A stretch of DNA of 64,000 nt from Ferrigenium kumadai (GCF_018324385.1 NZ_AP019536.1:310001-374000); one strand, 5' to 3'; positions 1 to 9,712 are shown, numbered from the stretch's first letter. Notes: generated from the sequence alone by a model not told the origin. Program-made: numbers and translations.

Positions 1-50
1 TGCGCCTTGCAGCAGGTCATCCTCGCTACGTTTTTCAACAGCCTGCTAGC
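1..50. repeat. Edge of a dispersed repeat with a CAGGCTGTTGAAAAAC end
   Basis: The first 50 bases contain no supportable gene. Read on the minus strand they begin CAGGCTGTTGAAAAAC and continue into GC-mixed sequence that runs off the window. This terminal motif is one I associate with miniature inverted-repeat elements and some IS ends in betaproteobacteria; that is memory, not a search. The other end is outside the window, so the element type cannot be settled. Confidence 0.4.
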
Positions 51-51
51 G

Positions 52-435
52 TTATGAGGGAAATGTTCCATCCACGTAGTACCAGCGCCCAACCTCCCGC
101 ACGAAACGGCTGATCTCGTGCAGGCGGTGGGCGCGGCCGCCGATCTTGTAGCGCGCCACGAATTCGACCGTGGCGTGCTCGGCGTCCTGGGGTGAGTGGT
201 TATTCACTTCCAGCCCCAGCCATTTGGCGTCGTCGGCTGCGAGGTCGAGCGCGGCGGGGCGGGTGCTTGGGTGCCAGGTGGCGAGCAGGTAGGGCTCCAG
301 TTTCAGGACGTAGGCGCTGTAGCGGGAGCGCATCAATGCTTCGGCGTCCGGCGCTGGCGTGCCGCCGTGGTAGCGGCCGCAGCAGGCGGCGTAGTCCGGG
401 GAGCCGCAGGGGCAGGGAGTGAATTTAGTGCGCAT
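52..435 (-). CDS. YchJ-family protein with N-terminal SEC-C zinc motif
   Basis: 127-residue soluble protein. The N-terminus carries a SEC-C-like zinc-binding cluster (CPCGS at residues 8-12, then CCGRYH near 18), followed by the compact alpha/beta fold typical of the YchJ/UPF0225 family (RSRYSAY near residue 37, ATWHPSTR near 53). Length and both motifs match the family. The biochemical role is unknown; SEC-C motifs elsewhere bind zinc and mediate contacts with SecB or other partners. It is divergent from hemA with a short shared intergenic region, so it probably has its own promoter. No oddities seen. Confidence 0.85.
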   Translation of the reverse strand: MRTKFTPCPCGSPDYAACCGRYHGGTPAPDAEALMRSRYSAYVLKLEPYLLATWHPSTRPAALDLAADDAKWLGLEVNNHSPQDAEHATVEFVARYKIGGRAHRLHEISRFVREVGRWYYVDGTFPS

Positions 436-487
436 GCGCCATTCTAAGCCATGGGCGCGGCGGATGGCATTGCCACGCCGTTGCGAC

Positions 488-493
488 TATAAT
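488..493 (+). promoter_or_regulatory. Possible -10 element for hemA
   Basis: A perfect TATAAT hexamer lies 39 bases upstream of the preferred hemA ATG. No convincing -35 sits 16-18 bases further up; the nearest TTGCCA (470-475) is only 12 bases away. It is therefore a weak call based on the -10 alone. Confidence 0.35.
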
Positions 494-531
494 TCGCCTC
501 CCTTTAAGCTTTGACGTCAGCCGTTACCAAG

Positions 532-1785
532 ATGCAACTGTTCGCTTTTGGCATTAACCATCAGACCGCGCCGCTCTCCGTGCGCGAACAGGTCGCGTTT
601 AACGTCGAAGGGATGGAGAACGCGCTGCGCGACCTCGTGGAGAACGGCGCGGCGAAGGAAGCGGCGATCCTCTCCACCTGCAACCGCACCGAGTTGTACT
701 GCAACGCCGCCAAGCCCGAGCAGGCCATCGACTGGCTGGCGCAGTACCACCACCTGCCGCGCAAGGACATCGACCCCTATCTCTACACCCTGCCGCGCGA
801 GCAGGCGGTGAAGCACTCGTTCCGCGTCGCCAGCGGGCTGGACTCGATGGTGCTGGGCGAGCCCCAGATCCTCGGCCAGATGAAGCAGGCGGTGCGCCAG
901 GCCGAGCAGGCCGGCACGCTGGGCTTCCTGCTGCACAAGTTGTTCCAGCGCACCTTCTCGGTGGCGAAGGACGTGCGCACCCAGACCGAGATCGGCGCGA
1001 ACCTGGTGTCCATGGCCGCGGCCGCGGTCAAGCTGGCCGAACGCATCTTCCCGAGCATCTCCGAGCAAAGCGTGCTGTTCATCGGCGCGGGCGAGATGAT
1101 CGAACTCAACGCGGTGCACTTCGCCGCACGCGCACCCAAACACATCACTGTCGCCAACCGCACGCTGGAGCGCGCGCAGACCCTGGCGCGGCGCATCAAC
1201 GGTACGGCGATCACGCTGACCGACCTGCCGGAGCAGCTCGCGCAGCACGACATCATCGTCACCTGTACCGCCAGCCAATTGCCCATCCTCGGCAAGGGCA
1301 TGGTCGAGCGCGCGCTCAAGGCGCGCAAGCACCGCCCGCTGTTCATCGTCGACCTGGCCGTGCCGCGCGACGTGGAGGCGGAAGTGTCCGAGTTGAGCGA
1401 TGTGTTCCTGTACACCGTGGACGACATCGCCGAGGTGGTGAAGGACGGCCTCGACGCGCGCCAGAGCGCGGTGAAGGAAGCCGAGGTCATCATCGATTCC
1501 GGCGTATCCGACTTCATCCACTGGATGGAATCGCGCGAAGTGGTGCCGACCATCCGTGCACTGCGCGACCAGGCCGAGCGCAACCGCCGCCACGAGTTGG
1601 AGAAGGCCTTGCGCCTACTGGCGAAAGGCGAAGATCCCGAGCGGGTGCTGGACGCGATGAGCAGCGGCCTGACCAACAAATTCCTGCACGCGCCCACCCA
1701 CGCGCTGAACCAGGTTCACGGCGACGACCGCGAGGCGTTCCTCGAAGTCATCCATCGCCTGTACCACCTCCAGTCGGAAGAATGA
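532..1785 (+). CDS. hemA: Glutamyl-tRNA reductase
   Basis: First committed step of C5-pathway tetrapyrrole synthesis: NADPH-dependent reduction of Glu-tRNA(Glu) to glutamate-1-semialdehyde in the cytoplasm. The protein from the ATG at 532 is 417 residues, the usual length. It opens with [14 protein letters not shown], shows the catalytic cysteine in STCNRTELY (Cys50), the Rossmann glycine motif FIGAGEM near residue 185, and a C-terminal dimerisation helix region. A TTG at 511 would add seven residues but lacks family support. Its stop overlaps the prfA start (ATGA), so hemA-prfA-prmC is probably one operon, a common arrangement in Beta- and Gammaproteobacteria. Confidence 0.97.
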   Translation: MQLFAFGINHQTAPLSVREQVAFNVEGMENALRDLVENGAAKEAAILSTCNRTELYCNAAKPEQAIDWLAQYHHLPRKDIDPYLYTLPREQAVKHSFRVASGLDSMVLGEPQILGQMKQAVRQAEQAGTLGFLLHKLFQRTFSVAKDVRTQTEIGANLVSMAAAAVKLAERIFPSISEQSVLFIGAGEMIELNAVHFAARAPKHITVANRTLERAQTLARRINGTAITLTDLPEQLAQHDIIVTCTASQLPILGKGMVERALKARKHRPLFIVDLAVPRDVEAEVSELSDVFLYTVDDIAEVVKDGLDARQSAVKEAEVIIDSGVSDFIHWMESREVVPTIRALRDQAERNRRHELEKALRLLAKGEDPERVLDAMSSGLTNKFLHAPTHALNQVHGDDREAFLEVIHRLYHLQSEE

Positions 1786-2867
1786 AAGCCAATATTGCCG
1801 CCAAGCTCGCTCAACTGAGCGAGCGCCTGCTCGAAGTCGACCAGCTGCTGAGCACCGAAGAAGCCACCAGGGACATGGACACGTTCCGCAAGCTCAGCCG
1901 CGAGCGCGCCGAGCTGGAGCCGGTGGTTTCGCTGTACCACGCCTACAGGACCTGCGAGGCCGACATCGCGACCGCGAAGGAGATGGCGGACGATCCGGAC
2001 ATGAAGGAGTTCGCCGAGGCCGAGATCAAGCAGGGCGAGGAGCGCCTGGCGCAGCTCGACCGCGAACTGGAAGTGCAGCTGCTGCCCAAGGACCCCAACG
2101 ATGAGCGCGGTGTGTTCCTCGAAGTCCGCGCCGGCACCGGCGGCGACGAGGCTGCGCTGTTCGCGGGCGACCTGTTTCGCATGTACTCGCGCTTCGCCGA
2201 GCGCCGCCGCTGGCAGGTCGAGATCATCTCCGAGAGCCCCGGTGAAATGGGCGGCTACAAGGAGATCATCGCCAAGATCGCGGGACAGGGCGCCTACTCG
2301 GTGCTGAAGTTCGAATCAGGCGCGCACCGCGTGCAGCGCGTGCCCGCCACCGAGACGCAGGGCCGCGTGCATACCTCCGCCTGCACCGTCGCGGTGATGC
2401 CCGAAGTGGACGAGGTGAGCGACGTGGTGCTGAATCCCGCCGACCTGCGCATCGACACCTTCCGCGCCAGCGGCGCGGGCGGCCAGCACATCAACAAGAC
2501 CGACTCCGCGGTGCGCATCACCCACCTGCCGACCGGCGTGGTGGTCGAGTGCCAGGACGGTCGCTCCCAGCACCAGAACAAAGCGCAGGCGATGCGCGTG
2601 CTGGCCGCGCGCATCATGGATGCGCAGGTACGCGAGCAGCAGGCCCAGATCGCCGCGACGCGCAAGAGCCTGGTCGGCAGCGGCGACCGCTCCGAGCGCA
2701 TCCGCACCTACAACTACCCTCAAGGCCGCGTCACCGACCATCGCATCAACCTCACGCTGTACAAGATGGACCAGATCATGGACGGCGACATCAGCGAACT
2801 GACCGGCGCGCTGATGGCCGAGCATCAGGCCGAACAGCTCGCCGCGATGGCGGAAGAAAGCATCTAA
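1782..2867 (+). CDS. prfA: Peptide chain release factor 1
   Basis: Class I release factor recognising UAA and UAG and triggering peptidyl-tRNA hydrolysis on the ribosome. At 361 residues it is full length. The codon-reading PAT tripeptide is in [14 protein letters not shown], and the catalytic GGQ is in [15 protein letters not shown], followed by the conserved basic region [10 protein letters not shown]. The ATG overlaps the hemA stop by four bases, and prmC, which methylates the GGQ glutamine of this protein, follows after 14 bases, so the substrate and its modifying enzyme are co-transcribed. Confidence 0.97.
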   Translation: MKANIAAKLAQLSERLLEVDQLLSTEEATRDMDTFRKLSRERAELEPVVSLYHAYRTCEADIATAKEMADDPDMKEFAEAEIKQGEERLAQLDRELEVQLLPKDPNDERGVFLEVRAGTGGDEAALFAGDLFRMYSRFAERRRWQVEIISESPGEMGGYKEIIAKIAGQGAYSVLKFESGAHRVQRVPATETQGRVHTSACTVAVMPEVDEVSDVVLNPADLRIDTFRASGAGGQHINKTDSAVRITHLPTGVVVECQDGRSQHQNKAQAMRVLAARIMDAQVREQQAQIAATRKSLVGSGDRSERIRTYNYPQGRVTDHRINLTLYKMDQIMDGDISELTGALMAEHQAEQLAAMAEESI

Positions 2868-2881
2868 GGGCTGTACGGGCC

Positions 2882-3733
2882 ATGCCGCCCTCCATCCAAT
2901 TCCTTCTGACGCAAGACAAAGCCGCGCTGGAATCCGCACTGTCTCTGGATCCCGGCACGGCGCGCATCGAGGTGCAGATGCTGTTGCAGCATGTCCTCGG
3001 CGTTTCGCGCGCGTACCTGCTGGCGCATCCCGAGCAGGTGCTGGACGAGGCGCAGGCGTCTGCGTACCGTGCGCTGTTGAATCGCCGCATGGCGGGCGAG
3101 CCGCTCGCCTACATCCTCGGCGAGCGCGAATTCTTCGGTCTGGATTTCAGGGTCACGCCCGCGACGCTGATCCCGCGTCCCGATACCGAGTTGCTGGTGG
3201 AACTGGCGTTGCAGCGCATGCCGCAAGGCGGGCGTGTGCTGGACCTCGGTACGGGCAGCGGCGCGATCGCGCTCTCCATCGCCCACTCACGTCCCGATGC
3301 GGAGGTGACGGCGGCAGACTTCTCCAACGATGCACTGGAAGTTGCGCGCGACAATGCGCTGCGCTTGAACATCGGCAACACGCATTTCGCACAGAGCGAC
3401 TGGTTCTCCGCACTGGCGGGCGAGTGTTTCGACCTCATCGTTTCCAACCCGCCTTACATCGCCGACGCCGATGCGCATCTGGAACAAGGCGACCTGCGCT
3501 TCGAGCCGCACACCGCGCTGGCTTCCGGCGCGGACGGGCTGGACGATATCCGCCGCATCATCGCGGACGCGAAGGAGCATCTCACAGCAGGCGGCTGGCT
3601 GATGTTCGAGCACGGCTACGACCAGGCCGAACGGGTGCGCGGGCTGCTTATTGAAGCCGGATTCGCCGAGGTGTTCTCGGCGCGTGATCTGGCGGGGATA
3701 GAGCGGGTGAGCGGCGGGCGCCTTCCCCTATAG
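2882..3733 (+). CDS. prmC: Release factor glutamine methyltransferase
   Basis: SAM-dependent N5-glutamine methyltransferase that modifies the GGQ motif of release factors RF1 and RF2. The 283-residue protein has an N-terminal helical substrate-binding domain (about 1-85), the SAM motif DLGTGSGAIALSIA near 118-131, and the catalytic NPPY in IVSNPPYIADA near residue 185. The ATG at 2882 gives the family start; the longer open frame upstream lies within prfA in another frame and is rejected. It follows prfA directly and converges with the next gene six bases after its stop. Confidence 0.95.
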   Translation: MPPSIQFLLTQDKAALESALSLDPGTARIEVQMLLQHVLGVSRAYLLAHPEQVLDEAQASAYRALLNRRMAGEPLAYILGEREFFGLDFRVTPATLIPRPDTELLVELALQRMPQGGRVLDLGTGSGAIALSIAHSRPDAEVTAADFSNDALEVARDNALRLNIGNTHFAQSDWFSALAGECFDLIVSNPPYIADADAHLEQGDLRFEPHTALASGADGLDDIRRIIADAKEHLTAGGWLMFEHGYDQAERVRGLLIEAGFAEVFSARDLAGIERVSGGRLPL

Positions 3734-3739
3734 GAACTC

Positions 3740-4249
3740 TTAGCTTTCGAGATAATCGACCAACATTCCGCTGGTCTGGCGCAGCCGCTGGCTGAGCAGT
3801 TGCGCGATCTTATGCAGCATCTTGGCGGCGAGCGCGGGCTTGTCTCGCAGCATCGTCGCGAAGTTCTCCTGCGTCAGCACGGCCAGCACCGTCGGCGCCA
3901 TGACCACTGCGGTGGCCGAGCGCGGTTCTCCATCCACCATCGCCATCTCGCCCAGGCTACGCCCCGGCGTCACCGTGGCGACGATCTTCTCGATGCCTTC
4001 CTGGCTCTCCTTGACGACATCCAGCTTGCCTTCCAGCACGACACACATGAAGTCGCCCTTCTCACCTTCGCGGAACAGCACGGTGTTCGGATGGGCACGG
4101 TACAGCTGGATGTAGTTGGACAGCGTCTGGATCTGTGCCCACTCGAAATCGCGGAACATGTGCGCATTCTCCAGCATGGCGGAGATGCGGTCGGAAGCGG
4201 CGACACCGGAACCCAGCAGTTCGAGTTCGTCGACGGGTAAATTGCTCAT
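3740..4249 (-). CDS. Cyclic-nucleotide-binding domain protein, no DNA-binding domain
   Basis: 169 residues made almost entirely of one CAP-type cNMP-binding beta-barrel. The phosphate-binding cassette is visible as GRSLGEMAMVDGEPRSATAV near residues 96-115, with the canonical Gly-Glu and Arg-Ser. There is no C-terminal helix-turn-helix, so it is not a Crp/Fnr transcription factor. Such stand-alone domains may act as regulatory partners; the ligand and partner here are unknown. It is transcribed towards prmC with a six-base gap. The upstream region (4250-4438) separates it from mrp. Confidence 0.8.
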   Translation of the reverse strand: MSNLPVDELELLGSGVAASDRISAMLENAHMFRDFEWAQIQTLSNYIQLYRAHPNTVLFREGEKGDFMCVVLEGKLDVVKESQEGIEKIVATVTPGRSLGEMAMVDGEPRSATAVVMAPTVLAVLTQENFATMLRDKPALAAKMLHKIAQLLSQRLRQTSGMLVDYLES

Positions 4250-4438
4250 GTTTTTATGGGTGGTCAGTTTTTACGGTTGCGCATGCGCGGGGCGGAATGC
4301 GGCGACTGCTGCGCGTTTGAGTCCGAATATGCACCGCCAATCAGGTCTGTGCAATAAGGGAAATACCGCATACTGGCGCGACATCGCGGTCTGCATGAAT
4401 TTCAGCGAGGCGGTGCGCAGCAGTTTATCGGCATCCTG
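4250..4438. other. Intergenic region with a codon-like stretch
   Basis: No gene with a good start is supported. From about 4332 to 4440 the plus strand reads as GC-third-position codons (including AYWRDIAVCMNF) in a frame that then runs antisense through mrp. It could be the eroded remnant of a gene or chance. Both flanking minus-strand genes need promoters, and the cNMP gene promoter should lie here. Confidence 0.3.
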
Positions 4439-5533
4439 TCAGGTATTTTGCACGACTATCTTCGGGAACGCTGCGCTGTGGTCCTGCGCCATCTCTGCGA
4501 CCTTCACCGCGATGCGGCGCGCGATCTGCTTGTACACCCGTGCGATGCTGCCGTCGGGATCGGCCACCACGGTCGGTTCGCCGGAGTCGGCCTGTTCGCG
4601 GATGCGGATGTCGAGCGGCAGGCCGCCGAGGAATTCCACGTTGTAGTCAGCGCACATCTTCTCGCCCCCGCCCGCGCCGAAGATGTGTTCCTCATGGCCG
4701 CACTTCGAGCAGATGTGCGTGCTCATGTTCTCGACGATGCCGACAATCTTGATGCCGACCTTCTCGAACATCTTGAGCCCCTTGCGCGCGTCCATCAGCG
4801 CGATGTCCTGAGGCGTGGTGACGATCACCGCGCCGGTCACGGGCACCTTCTGCGCCAGCGTGAGCTGCACGTCGCCGGTGCCGGGCGGCAGGTCCACGAC
4901 GAGGTAGTCGAGGTTGTCCCACTTGGTCTGGTGCAACAGCTGGTCCAGCGCCTGCGTCACCATCGGGCCGCGCCAGATCATCGGCGTGTCGTTCGCATCG
5001 ATGAGGAAGCCGATGGACATCGCCTGCAGGCCGTGGCTCATCATCGGCTGCATGGTCTTGCCGTCGGCGGATTCCGGCTGTCCGGAGATGCCCAGCATGG
5101 TGGGTTGCGACGGACCGTAGATGTCGGCATCCAGCACGCCGACGCGCGCGCCTTCGGCGGCCAGCGCCAGCGCGAGGTTCACCGCCGTGGTGCTCTTGCC
5201 CACGCCGCCCTTGCCGCTCGCCACCGCGATGATGTTCTTCACGCCCTCGACCAGCTTTACGCCGCGCTGCACCGCGTGCGGCACGACCTTGCTGCTGACA
5301 TTGACGCCGATCCTGCCAGCGCCGGGCAATGCGTTTTTCAGGTGCGCCTCGACCATCGCGCGGATCTCGTCCCACACGCTCTTCGCCGGATAGCCCAGCA
5401 GGATGTCGAGCGTCACGTTATTGCCGCTAACCTTGACGTTCTTCACGGACTTGCCGCTGACAAAATCCTTCCTGGTGTTGGGGTCGACCAGATTCTTCAA
5501 CGCGCTCTGCACGTCGACTTCGCTAAAACTCAT
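4439..5533 (-). CDS. apbC: Mrp/ApbC iron-sulfur cluster carrier ATPase
   Basis: P-loop scaffold or carrier that binds and delivers Fe-S clusters in the cytoplasm. The 364-residue protein has an N-terminal MIP18/DUF59 domain (about 1-85) and a deviant Walker A ATPase domain with ASGKGGVGKSTT at 105-116, DADIYGPSQPTML, and a CSKCGHEEH CxxC near residue 280 that binds the cluster at the dimer interface. The ATG at 5533 follows a good AGGAG ribosome site. The much longer open frame upstream is antisense to cysG and is rejected. Siroheme enzymes and Fe-S proteins nearby would use its product. Confidence 0.94.
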   Translation of the reverse strand: MSFSEVDVQSALKNLVDPNTRKDFVSGKSVKNVKVSGNNVTLDILLGYPAKSVWDEIRAMVEAHLKNALPGAGRIGVNVSSKVVPHAVQRGVKLVEGVKNIIAVASGKGGVGKSTTAVNLALALAAEGARVGVLDADIYGPSQPTMLGISGQPESADGKTMQPMMSHGLQAMSIGFLIDANDTPMIWRGPMVTQALDQLLHQTKWDNLDYLVVDLPPGTGDVQLTLAQKVPVTGAVIVTTPQDIALMDARKGLKMFEKVGIKIVGIVENMSTHICSKCGHEEHIFGAGGGEKMCADYNVEFLGGLPLDIRIREQADSGEPTVVADPDGSIARVYKQIARRIAVKVAEMAQDHSAAFPKIVVQNT

Positions 5534-5592
5534 GATCTGCTCCTGGGGTGATAGTTTGTGACGAATTGTAAACCAGAGTGCACTCGCCCATT

Positions 5593-6984
5593 CTACGGCT
5601 TTGCATCGAGCGGCTGCGGATGAAACCACGCGAGCTTGTCGCGCAGCGTGACCACGCCGCCGACGATGATGAGTGTGGGCGGCTGCGGCTGCTCCCGTTC
5701 GGCGATGGCAGGCAGCGTCGACAATGTGCCGGTGATGACGCGCTGGTTCGGTGTAGTGCCCTGCTGCACGATGGCGATGGGTGTCGTATCGGGCAGGCCG
5801 TGTTCGATGAGCTTCGCGCACAGGGTATCGAGCCCGTGCAGTCCCATATACACCACCACGGTTTGCTTCGGGCGCGCGAGTTGCTCCCAGTCGAGATTCA
5901 TCGTGCCGTCCTTCAAGTGGCCGGTGACGAACATGCAGGACTGTGCGTGGTCGCGGTGGGTCAGCGGGATGCCCGCGTAGGATGCCACGCCGGAAGCCGC
6001 GGTGATGCCGGGCACGACCTGGAACGCAATGCCCTCGGCGGCCAGTGTCTCGATCTCCTCGCCGCCGCGCCCGAAGATGAACGGGTCGCCGCCCTTGAGG
6101 CGCAGCACGCGCTTGCCTTCCTTGGCGAGGCGCACCAGCAGCTCGTTGATCTCTTCCTGACGCAGCGTGTGGTCGGCGCGCTTCTTGCCGACGAAGATGC
6201 GCTCTGCGTCGCGCCGTGTCATCTCGACGATGGGCTTGGACACGAGGTTGTCGTATACCACCACGTCGGCTTTCTGCATCAGGCGCAGCGCGCGGAAGGT
6301 CAGCAGGTCGGGGTCGCCAGGGCCCGCGCCGACGAGGTACACCTCGCCGCGCCGGACGTTGTCCTCGCTCGCCAGCATCTGCTGCAGCATCGCTTCGGCG
6401 CTGGCCTCGTCGCCGGTCAGCACCTTCTCGGCGACTACGCCCTCGAACACGTTCTCCCAGAAGATGCGGCGCTTGGCCGGATCGGTGACGCGCTGCTTGA
6501 CCTGTTCGCGGAAGCGCTCGGCGAAAGCGGCGAGGCGGCTGTAGTTCTGCGGAATGACGGTCTCCAGCTTGCCGCGCATCATGCGTGTCAGCACGGGCGA
6601 AGCGCCGCCGCTGGAAAAAGCGACCATCAGCGGTGAACGGTCGAGGATTGCGGGCATGATGAAGCTGCATAGCTCGGGATCATCCACCACGTTCACGGGG
6701 ATGTTGCGCGCCTGTGCCAGCTCGGAGACTTTTTTGTTCACATCGTGGTCATTGGTCGCGGCGATGACCAGCGTCGCGCCGTTGAGATGCTGCGGTTCGA
6801 AGTGCGCAACGACGACCTCGATACCTTCCTCTGCTGCAAGTGCGTTCTCGATCTCCGGCGCGACCACCCGTACCTTCGCGCCCGCCTCCAGCAGCACGCC
6901 CGCCTTGCGCGTGGCGACCTGGCCGCCGCCCACCACGAGGCATAGTTTGCCTTTGACGTTATGAAAGACCGGCAGGAAATCCAT
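5593..6984 (-). CDS. cysG: Siroheme synthase (bifunctional or trifunctional CysG)
   Basis: Converts uroporphyrinogen III to siroheme, the cofactor of sulfite and nitrite reductases. The 463-residue protein has an N-terminal NAD-dependent precorrin-2 dehydrogenase/ferrochelatase domain ([11 protein letters not shown] near residues 19-29; about 1-150), a linker, and a C-terminal SAM uroporphyrinogen methyltransferase domain ([14 protein letters not shown] near 217-230; [15 protein letters not shown] near 298). Length and order match the E. coli fusion enzyme. The DUF4202 gene ends one base upstream, so the pair is co-transcribed. Confidence 0.95.
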   Translation of the reverse strand: MDFLPVFHNVKGKLCLVVGGGQVATRKAGVLLEAGAKVRVVAPEIENALAAEEGIEVVVAHFEPQHLNGATLVIAATNDHDVNKKVSELAQARNIPVNVVDDPELCSFIMPAILDRSPLMVAFSSGGASPVLTRMMRGKLETVIPQNYSRLAAFAERFREQVKQRVTDPAKRRIFWENVFEGVVAEKVLTGDEASAEAMLQQMLASEDNVRRGEVYLVGAGPGDPDLLTFRALRLMQKADVVVYDNLVSKPIVEMTRRDAERIFVGKKRADHTLRQEEINELLVRLAKEGKRVLRLKGGDPFIFGRGGEEIETLAAEGIAFQVVPGITAASGVASYAGIPLTHRDHAQSCMFVTGHLKDGTMNLDWEQLARPKQTVVVYMGLHGLDTLCAKLIEHGLPDTTPIAIVQQGTTPNQRVITGTLSTLPAIAEREQPQPPTLIIVGGVVTLRDKLAWFHPQPLDAKP

Positions 6985-6985
6985 G

Positions 6986-7585
6986 CTATTGGACGGCCTT
7001 CAGGATCAGCGGCACCAGCGCCTCCGGCAGCTTGATCTTGCCCGCGAGTGCGAACTCGTGCGCGCGCGCGGACATCTTGTTCCAGGTCTTCTTGATGATG
7101 ACGATCCACTTGGCCTCGTCGTAGTCGGCGTGTTGCCCGGCGAAGGCGAGCATGTAGTGCTCGATGAACACCAGATCGACGATGTCTTCCATCAGTTGCG
7201 TCTCCGGATCGGTCTTGAGTTCCTTCTTGCTGACGATGTTTTTTACGCGTGCGATCATCCCGTCGTCGTAGCCTGCTTCCTTCATCAGGTTGCCCGCGGT
7301 TTCCGCATGGAACTTGTACAGCGTGGTGCGCCACAGCATGTAGCCCGGCTTGTCCATGGCGTAGTCGCTACGAGGGATCTTCCAGCGCTGGATGTGCTGC
7401 GCACGCACCGCGAGCTTCACCGCCTCGGAGGCTTCGGGCGCGTAGCGTTCCTGCATCTCGGTCATGCGCCGGGCGTAGAGCAGTTCCTTGGGAAATTCCT
7501 TGCCGTCGGCCATCTCCTTGTTCGGGTCTTCCGCGTTCGCCTTGTCGAAGGCGCCGATGGTAGCCTGGTACAGATTCTGATCCAT
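6986..7585 (-). CDS. DUF4202 domain protein
   Basis: 199-residue cytoplasmic protein recognised as DUF4202 by its characteristic blocks: [11 protein letters not shown] at 12-22, [27 protein letters not shown] near 60-75, the FHAE and [11 protein letters not shown] blocks, and [10 protein letters not shown] near 146. Regularly spaced His/Asp/Glu residues suggest an HD-like helical metal site, but no activity is established to my knowledge. It abuts cysG (one-base gap) and is divergent from sqr, which suggests a role linked to siroheme or inorganic sulfur metabolism; that is inference from context. Confidence 0.85.
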   Translation of the reverse strand: MDQNLYQATIGAFDKANAEDPNKEMADGKEFPKELLYARRMTEMQERYAPEASEAVKLAVRAQHIQRWKIPRSDYAMDKPGYMLWRTTLYKFHAETAGNLMKEAGYDDGMIARVKNIVSKKELKTDPETQLMEDIVDLVFIEHYMLAFAGQHADYDEAKWIVIIKKTWNKMSARAHEFALAGKIKLPEALVPLILKAVQ

Positions 7586-7772
7586 AAAACTTTCTCGTTG
7601 ATTGAAACCTGTTCGATTCGTTGTTCCTTAGTCCGTCGCGCTCCCTATCGATGCCGTGACCGCGCGCGACATGGTAAGCGAAGCGGGTGTCGGGAGGAAG
7701 GTTCTCTTATCTGTCGTATTTTCGTGGCACAATCATGGCAACGTTTATCAACCAGGCAGCGAGGGGGAGAAC

Positions 7773-9041
7773 ATGGCACACATCGTAATCATGGGCGCGG
7801 GGATCGGCGGTATGCCGGCGGCATACGAAATGCGCGACAAGCTGGACAAGCAGCACCGTGTCACCGTTATCAACAATGGCGAGAACTTCCATTTCGTGCC
7901 GTCCAACCCCTGGGTGGGTGTGAAGTGGCGCGATCGCAAGCATATCGAATTCCCGGTGCGCAGCTATCTGGAGCGCAAGGGCATCGAGTTCATCTCGACC
8001 GGCGTGAAGCGTGTGCATCCCGACCAGAATCAGCTCGAGCTCAACGATGGCCAGACCGTCAATTACGATTACCTCGTGATCGCCACCGGCCCGAAGCTGG
8101 CCTTCGAGGAAGTCGAAGGGCTGGGGCCGCACGGCCACACCTATTCGGTGTGCCACATCGACCATGCGATGAAGTCGCATGACGAGTGGGAGGACTTCTG
8201 CAAGCACCCCGGCCCCATCGTGGTCGGCGCGGTGCAGGGTGCATCCTGCTTCGGTCCTGCCTATGAGTATGCCTTCATCATGGAAACCGACCTGCGCAAG
8301 CGCAAGATCCGCAACAAGGTGCCGATGACCTTCGTCACCTCCGAGCCTTACATCGGCCACCTTGGCTTGGGCGGTGTGGGCGATTCCAAGGGTATTCTCG
8401 AATCCGCCATGCGCGACAAGCACATCAAGTGGATTTGCAACGCCAAGGTGACTAAGATCGAAGACGGCAAGATGTACGTCACCGAACACGACGACATGGG
8501 CGAGGAAAAGAAGAAGCACGAGCTGCCGTTCAGCTACAGCATGATGCTGCCCGCTTTCAAGGGGGTGGATGCGGTGTTTGGCATCGAAGGACTGACCAAT
8601 CCGCGCGGCTTTATCACCGTGGACAAGCACCAGCGCAACCAGAAGTACAAGAACATCTTCGCGGTCGGCGTATGCGTCGCCATCCCGCCGGTAGAGCACA
8701 CGCCCATTCCGGTCGGCACGCCCAAGACCGGCTACATGATCGAGTCCATGGTGACCGCCACGGTGCACAACATCCATGCTGACCTGGTGGGCGAGACGGC
8801 GGACAAGGAGGCGACCTGGAATGCGGTGTGCCTGGCCGATTTCGGCGAGACCGGTGTGGCTTTTGTGGCGATTCCGCAGATACCCCCGCGCAACGTGAAC
8901 TGGTTCTCCGAAGGCAAGTGGGTGCATCTCGCCAAGGTCGCGTTCGAGAAGTACTTCATCCGCAAAATGAAAAAGGGTACTTCCGATCCGTTCTATGAAA
9001 GCAGCGTCATGAAGATGCTGGGTATCGAGAAGTTGAAGTAA
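7773..9041 (+). CDS. sqr: Sulfide:quinone oxidoreductase
   Basis: FAD flavoprotein that oxidises sulfide to polysulfide and passes electrons to the quinone pool at the membrane. From the ATG at 7773 (preceded by a GAGGGGGAGA ribosome site) it is 422 residues. It shows the dinucleotide motif IVIMGAGIGGMPAA at 4-17 and three cysteines, 127 (YSVCHID), 159 (GASCFGPAYE) and 353 (NAVCLADFG), matching from memory the catalytic trio Cys128/160/356 of the Acidithiobacillus enzyme. The C-terminal amphipathic end (FEKYFIRKMKKG) fits membrane attachment. Frame-open sequence upstream to 7656 has no ribosome site. Divergent from DUF4202-cysG. Confidence 0.92.
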   Translation: MAHIVIMGAGIGGMPAAYEMRDKLDKQHRVTVINNGENFHFVPSNPWVGVKWRDRKHIEFPVRSYLERKGIEFISTGVKRVHPDQNQLELNDGQTVNYDYLVIATGPKLAFEEVEGLGPHGHTYSVCHIDHAMKSHDEWEDFCKHPGPIVVGAVQGASCFGPAYEYAFIMETDLRKRKIRNKVPMTFVTSEPYIGHLGLGGVGDSKGILESAMRDKHIKWICNAKVTKIEDGKMYVTEHDDMGEEKKKHELPFSYSMMLPAFKGVDAVFGIEGLTNPRGFITVDKHQRNQKYKNIFAVGVCVAIPPVEHTPIPVGTPKTGYMIESMVTATVHNIHADLVGETADKEATWNAVCLADFGETGVAFVAIPQIPPRNVNWFSEGKWVHLAKVAFEKYFIRKMKKGTSDPFYESSVMKMLGIEKLK

Positions 9042-9228
9042 TCTCGGGGAGGGGACAAAAGCCCGTCGAAGATATGATGCGGACCACCTCGCCGGGGTGT
9101 TCGCAGAATTCGTGGAGCTCCGGCTTGAGTGCCTGGGCGCGTATGCGGCGATGCTGAATGGGTGCTTGACGCCGGCGCATTCGCGCCCCTAGAATTCCCG
9201 ACTATTTGATTCGGGTAATGACGACGCC
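9042..9228. other. sqr-grxD intergenic with a possible decayed minus-strand ORF
   Basis: A minus-strand frame starting at 9180 reads for about 50 codons before running antisense into sqr; its middle contains LHEFCEHPGEVVRI, which resembles WEDFCKHPGPIVVG inside SQR. No ribosome site is evident. It may be a decayed inverted fragment or coincidence. The grxD promoter should also lie here. Confidence 0.25.
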
Positions 9229-9546
9229 ATGAGCACAGACATCCAGAAGATCATCCACGAGCAAGTGACCACCCATCCCGTGGTGCTGTACATGAAAGGC
9301 AATCCGACGTTTCCGCAATGCGGCTTTTCAGCCAACGCGGTGCGCATCCTTCACGCCCTCGGCGTGAAAGACTTCTTCAGCGTGAACGTGTTGCAGGATA
9401 CGGATATTCGCCAGGGCATCAAGGACTACGCCAACTGGCCGACTATCCCTCAGCTGTATATCAAGGGCGAATTCATCGGCGGATCGGACATCATGACCGA
9501 GATGTACCAGAGCGGGGAACTCAAGCAATTACTGGGGAATCACTAA
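9229..9546 (+). CDS. grxD: Monothiol glutaredoxin, Grx4/GrxD type
   Basis: 105-residue thioredoxin-fold protein with the monothiol CGFS active site (PQCGFSANAV, Cys31), KGNPTFP before it, and the glutathione-binding WPTIPQLYIKGEFIGG segment near residues 69-84. Members carry or deliver [2Fe-2S] clusters with glutathione, often with BolA, rather than reducing disulfides. It stands alone between sqr and the convergent argH, followed by a clear hairpin terminator at 9674. Confidence 0.95.
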   Translation: MSTDIQKIIHEQVTTHPVVLYMKGNPTFPQCGFSANAVRILHALGVKDFFSVNVLQDTDIRQGIKDYANWPTIPQLYIKGEFIGGSDIMTEMYQSGELKQLLGNH

Positions 9547-9673
9547 GTGACTAGGCCGAAATATATAGGTATTTTGGCATATAGGAATTTGGGAGGCAGG
9601 GAGATATAGTCCGCTCCGAGTGTTAGGGTTCGTGGTTGGCAACAACTCGACTTTTCATACTCTCCTCCTATTA

Positions 9674-9701
9674 GGGCGATCGCAAGGTCGCCCGTTTTTT
9701 T
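9674..9701 (+). terminator. Rho-independent terminator after grxD
   Basis: GGGCGA / TCGCCC stem with an eight-base loop, followed by a seven-base T run. It lies about 130 bases after the grxD stop and faces the end of argH. Confidence 0.75.
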
Positions 9702-9712
9702 GCCTGCTTGTT

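Noticed and set aside
517..1593. 358-codon open frame antisense to hemA
   Set aside because: Shadow of hemA: high-GC codon structure keeps the antisense frame open; composition is Arg/His/Leu-rich and matches no family.
5534..6670. N-terminal extension of the mrp frame giving a 743-residue protein
   Set aside because: The extra 379 residues are an out-of-frame reading of cysG; a strong ribosome site and the family start are at 5533.
7656..7772. Longer N-terminus for SQR
   Set aside because: The additional 39 residues precede the Rossmann motif, have no ribosome site and are absent from the family as I know it.
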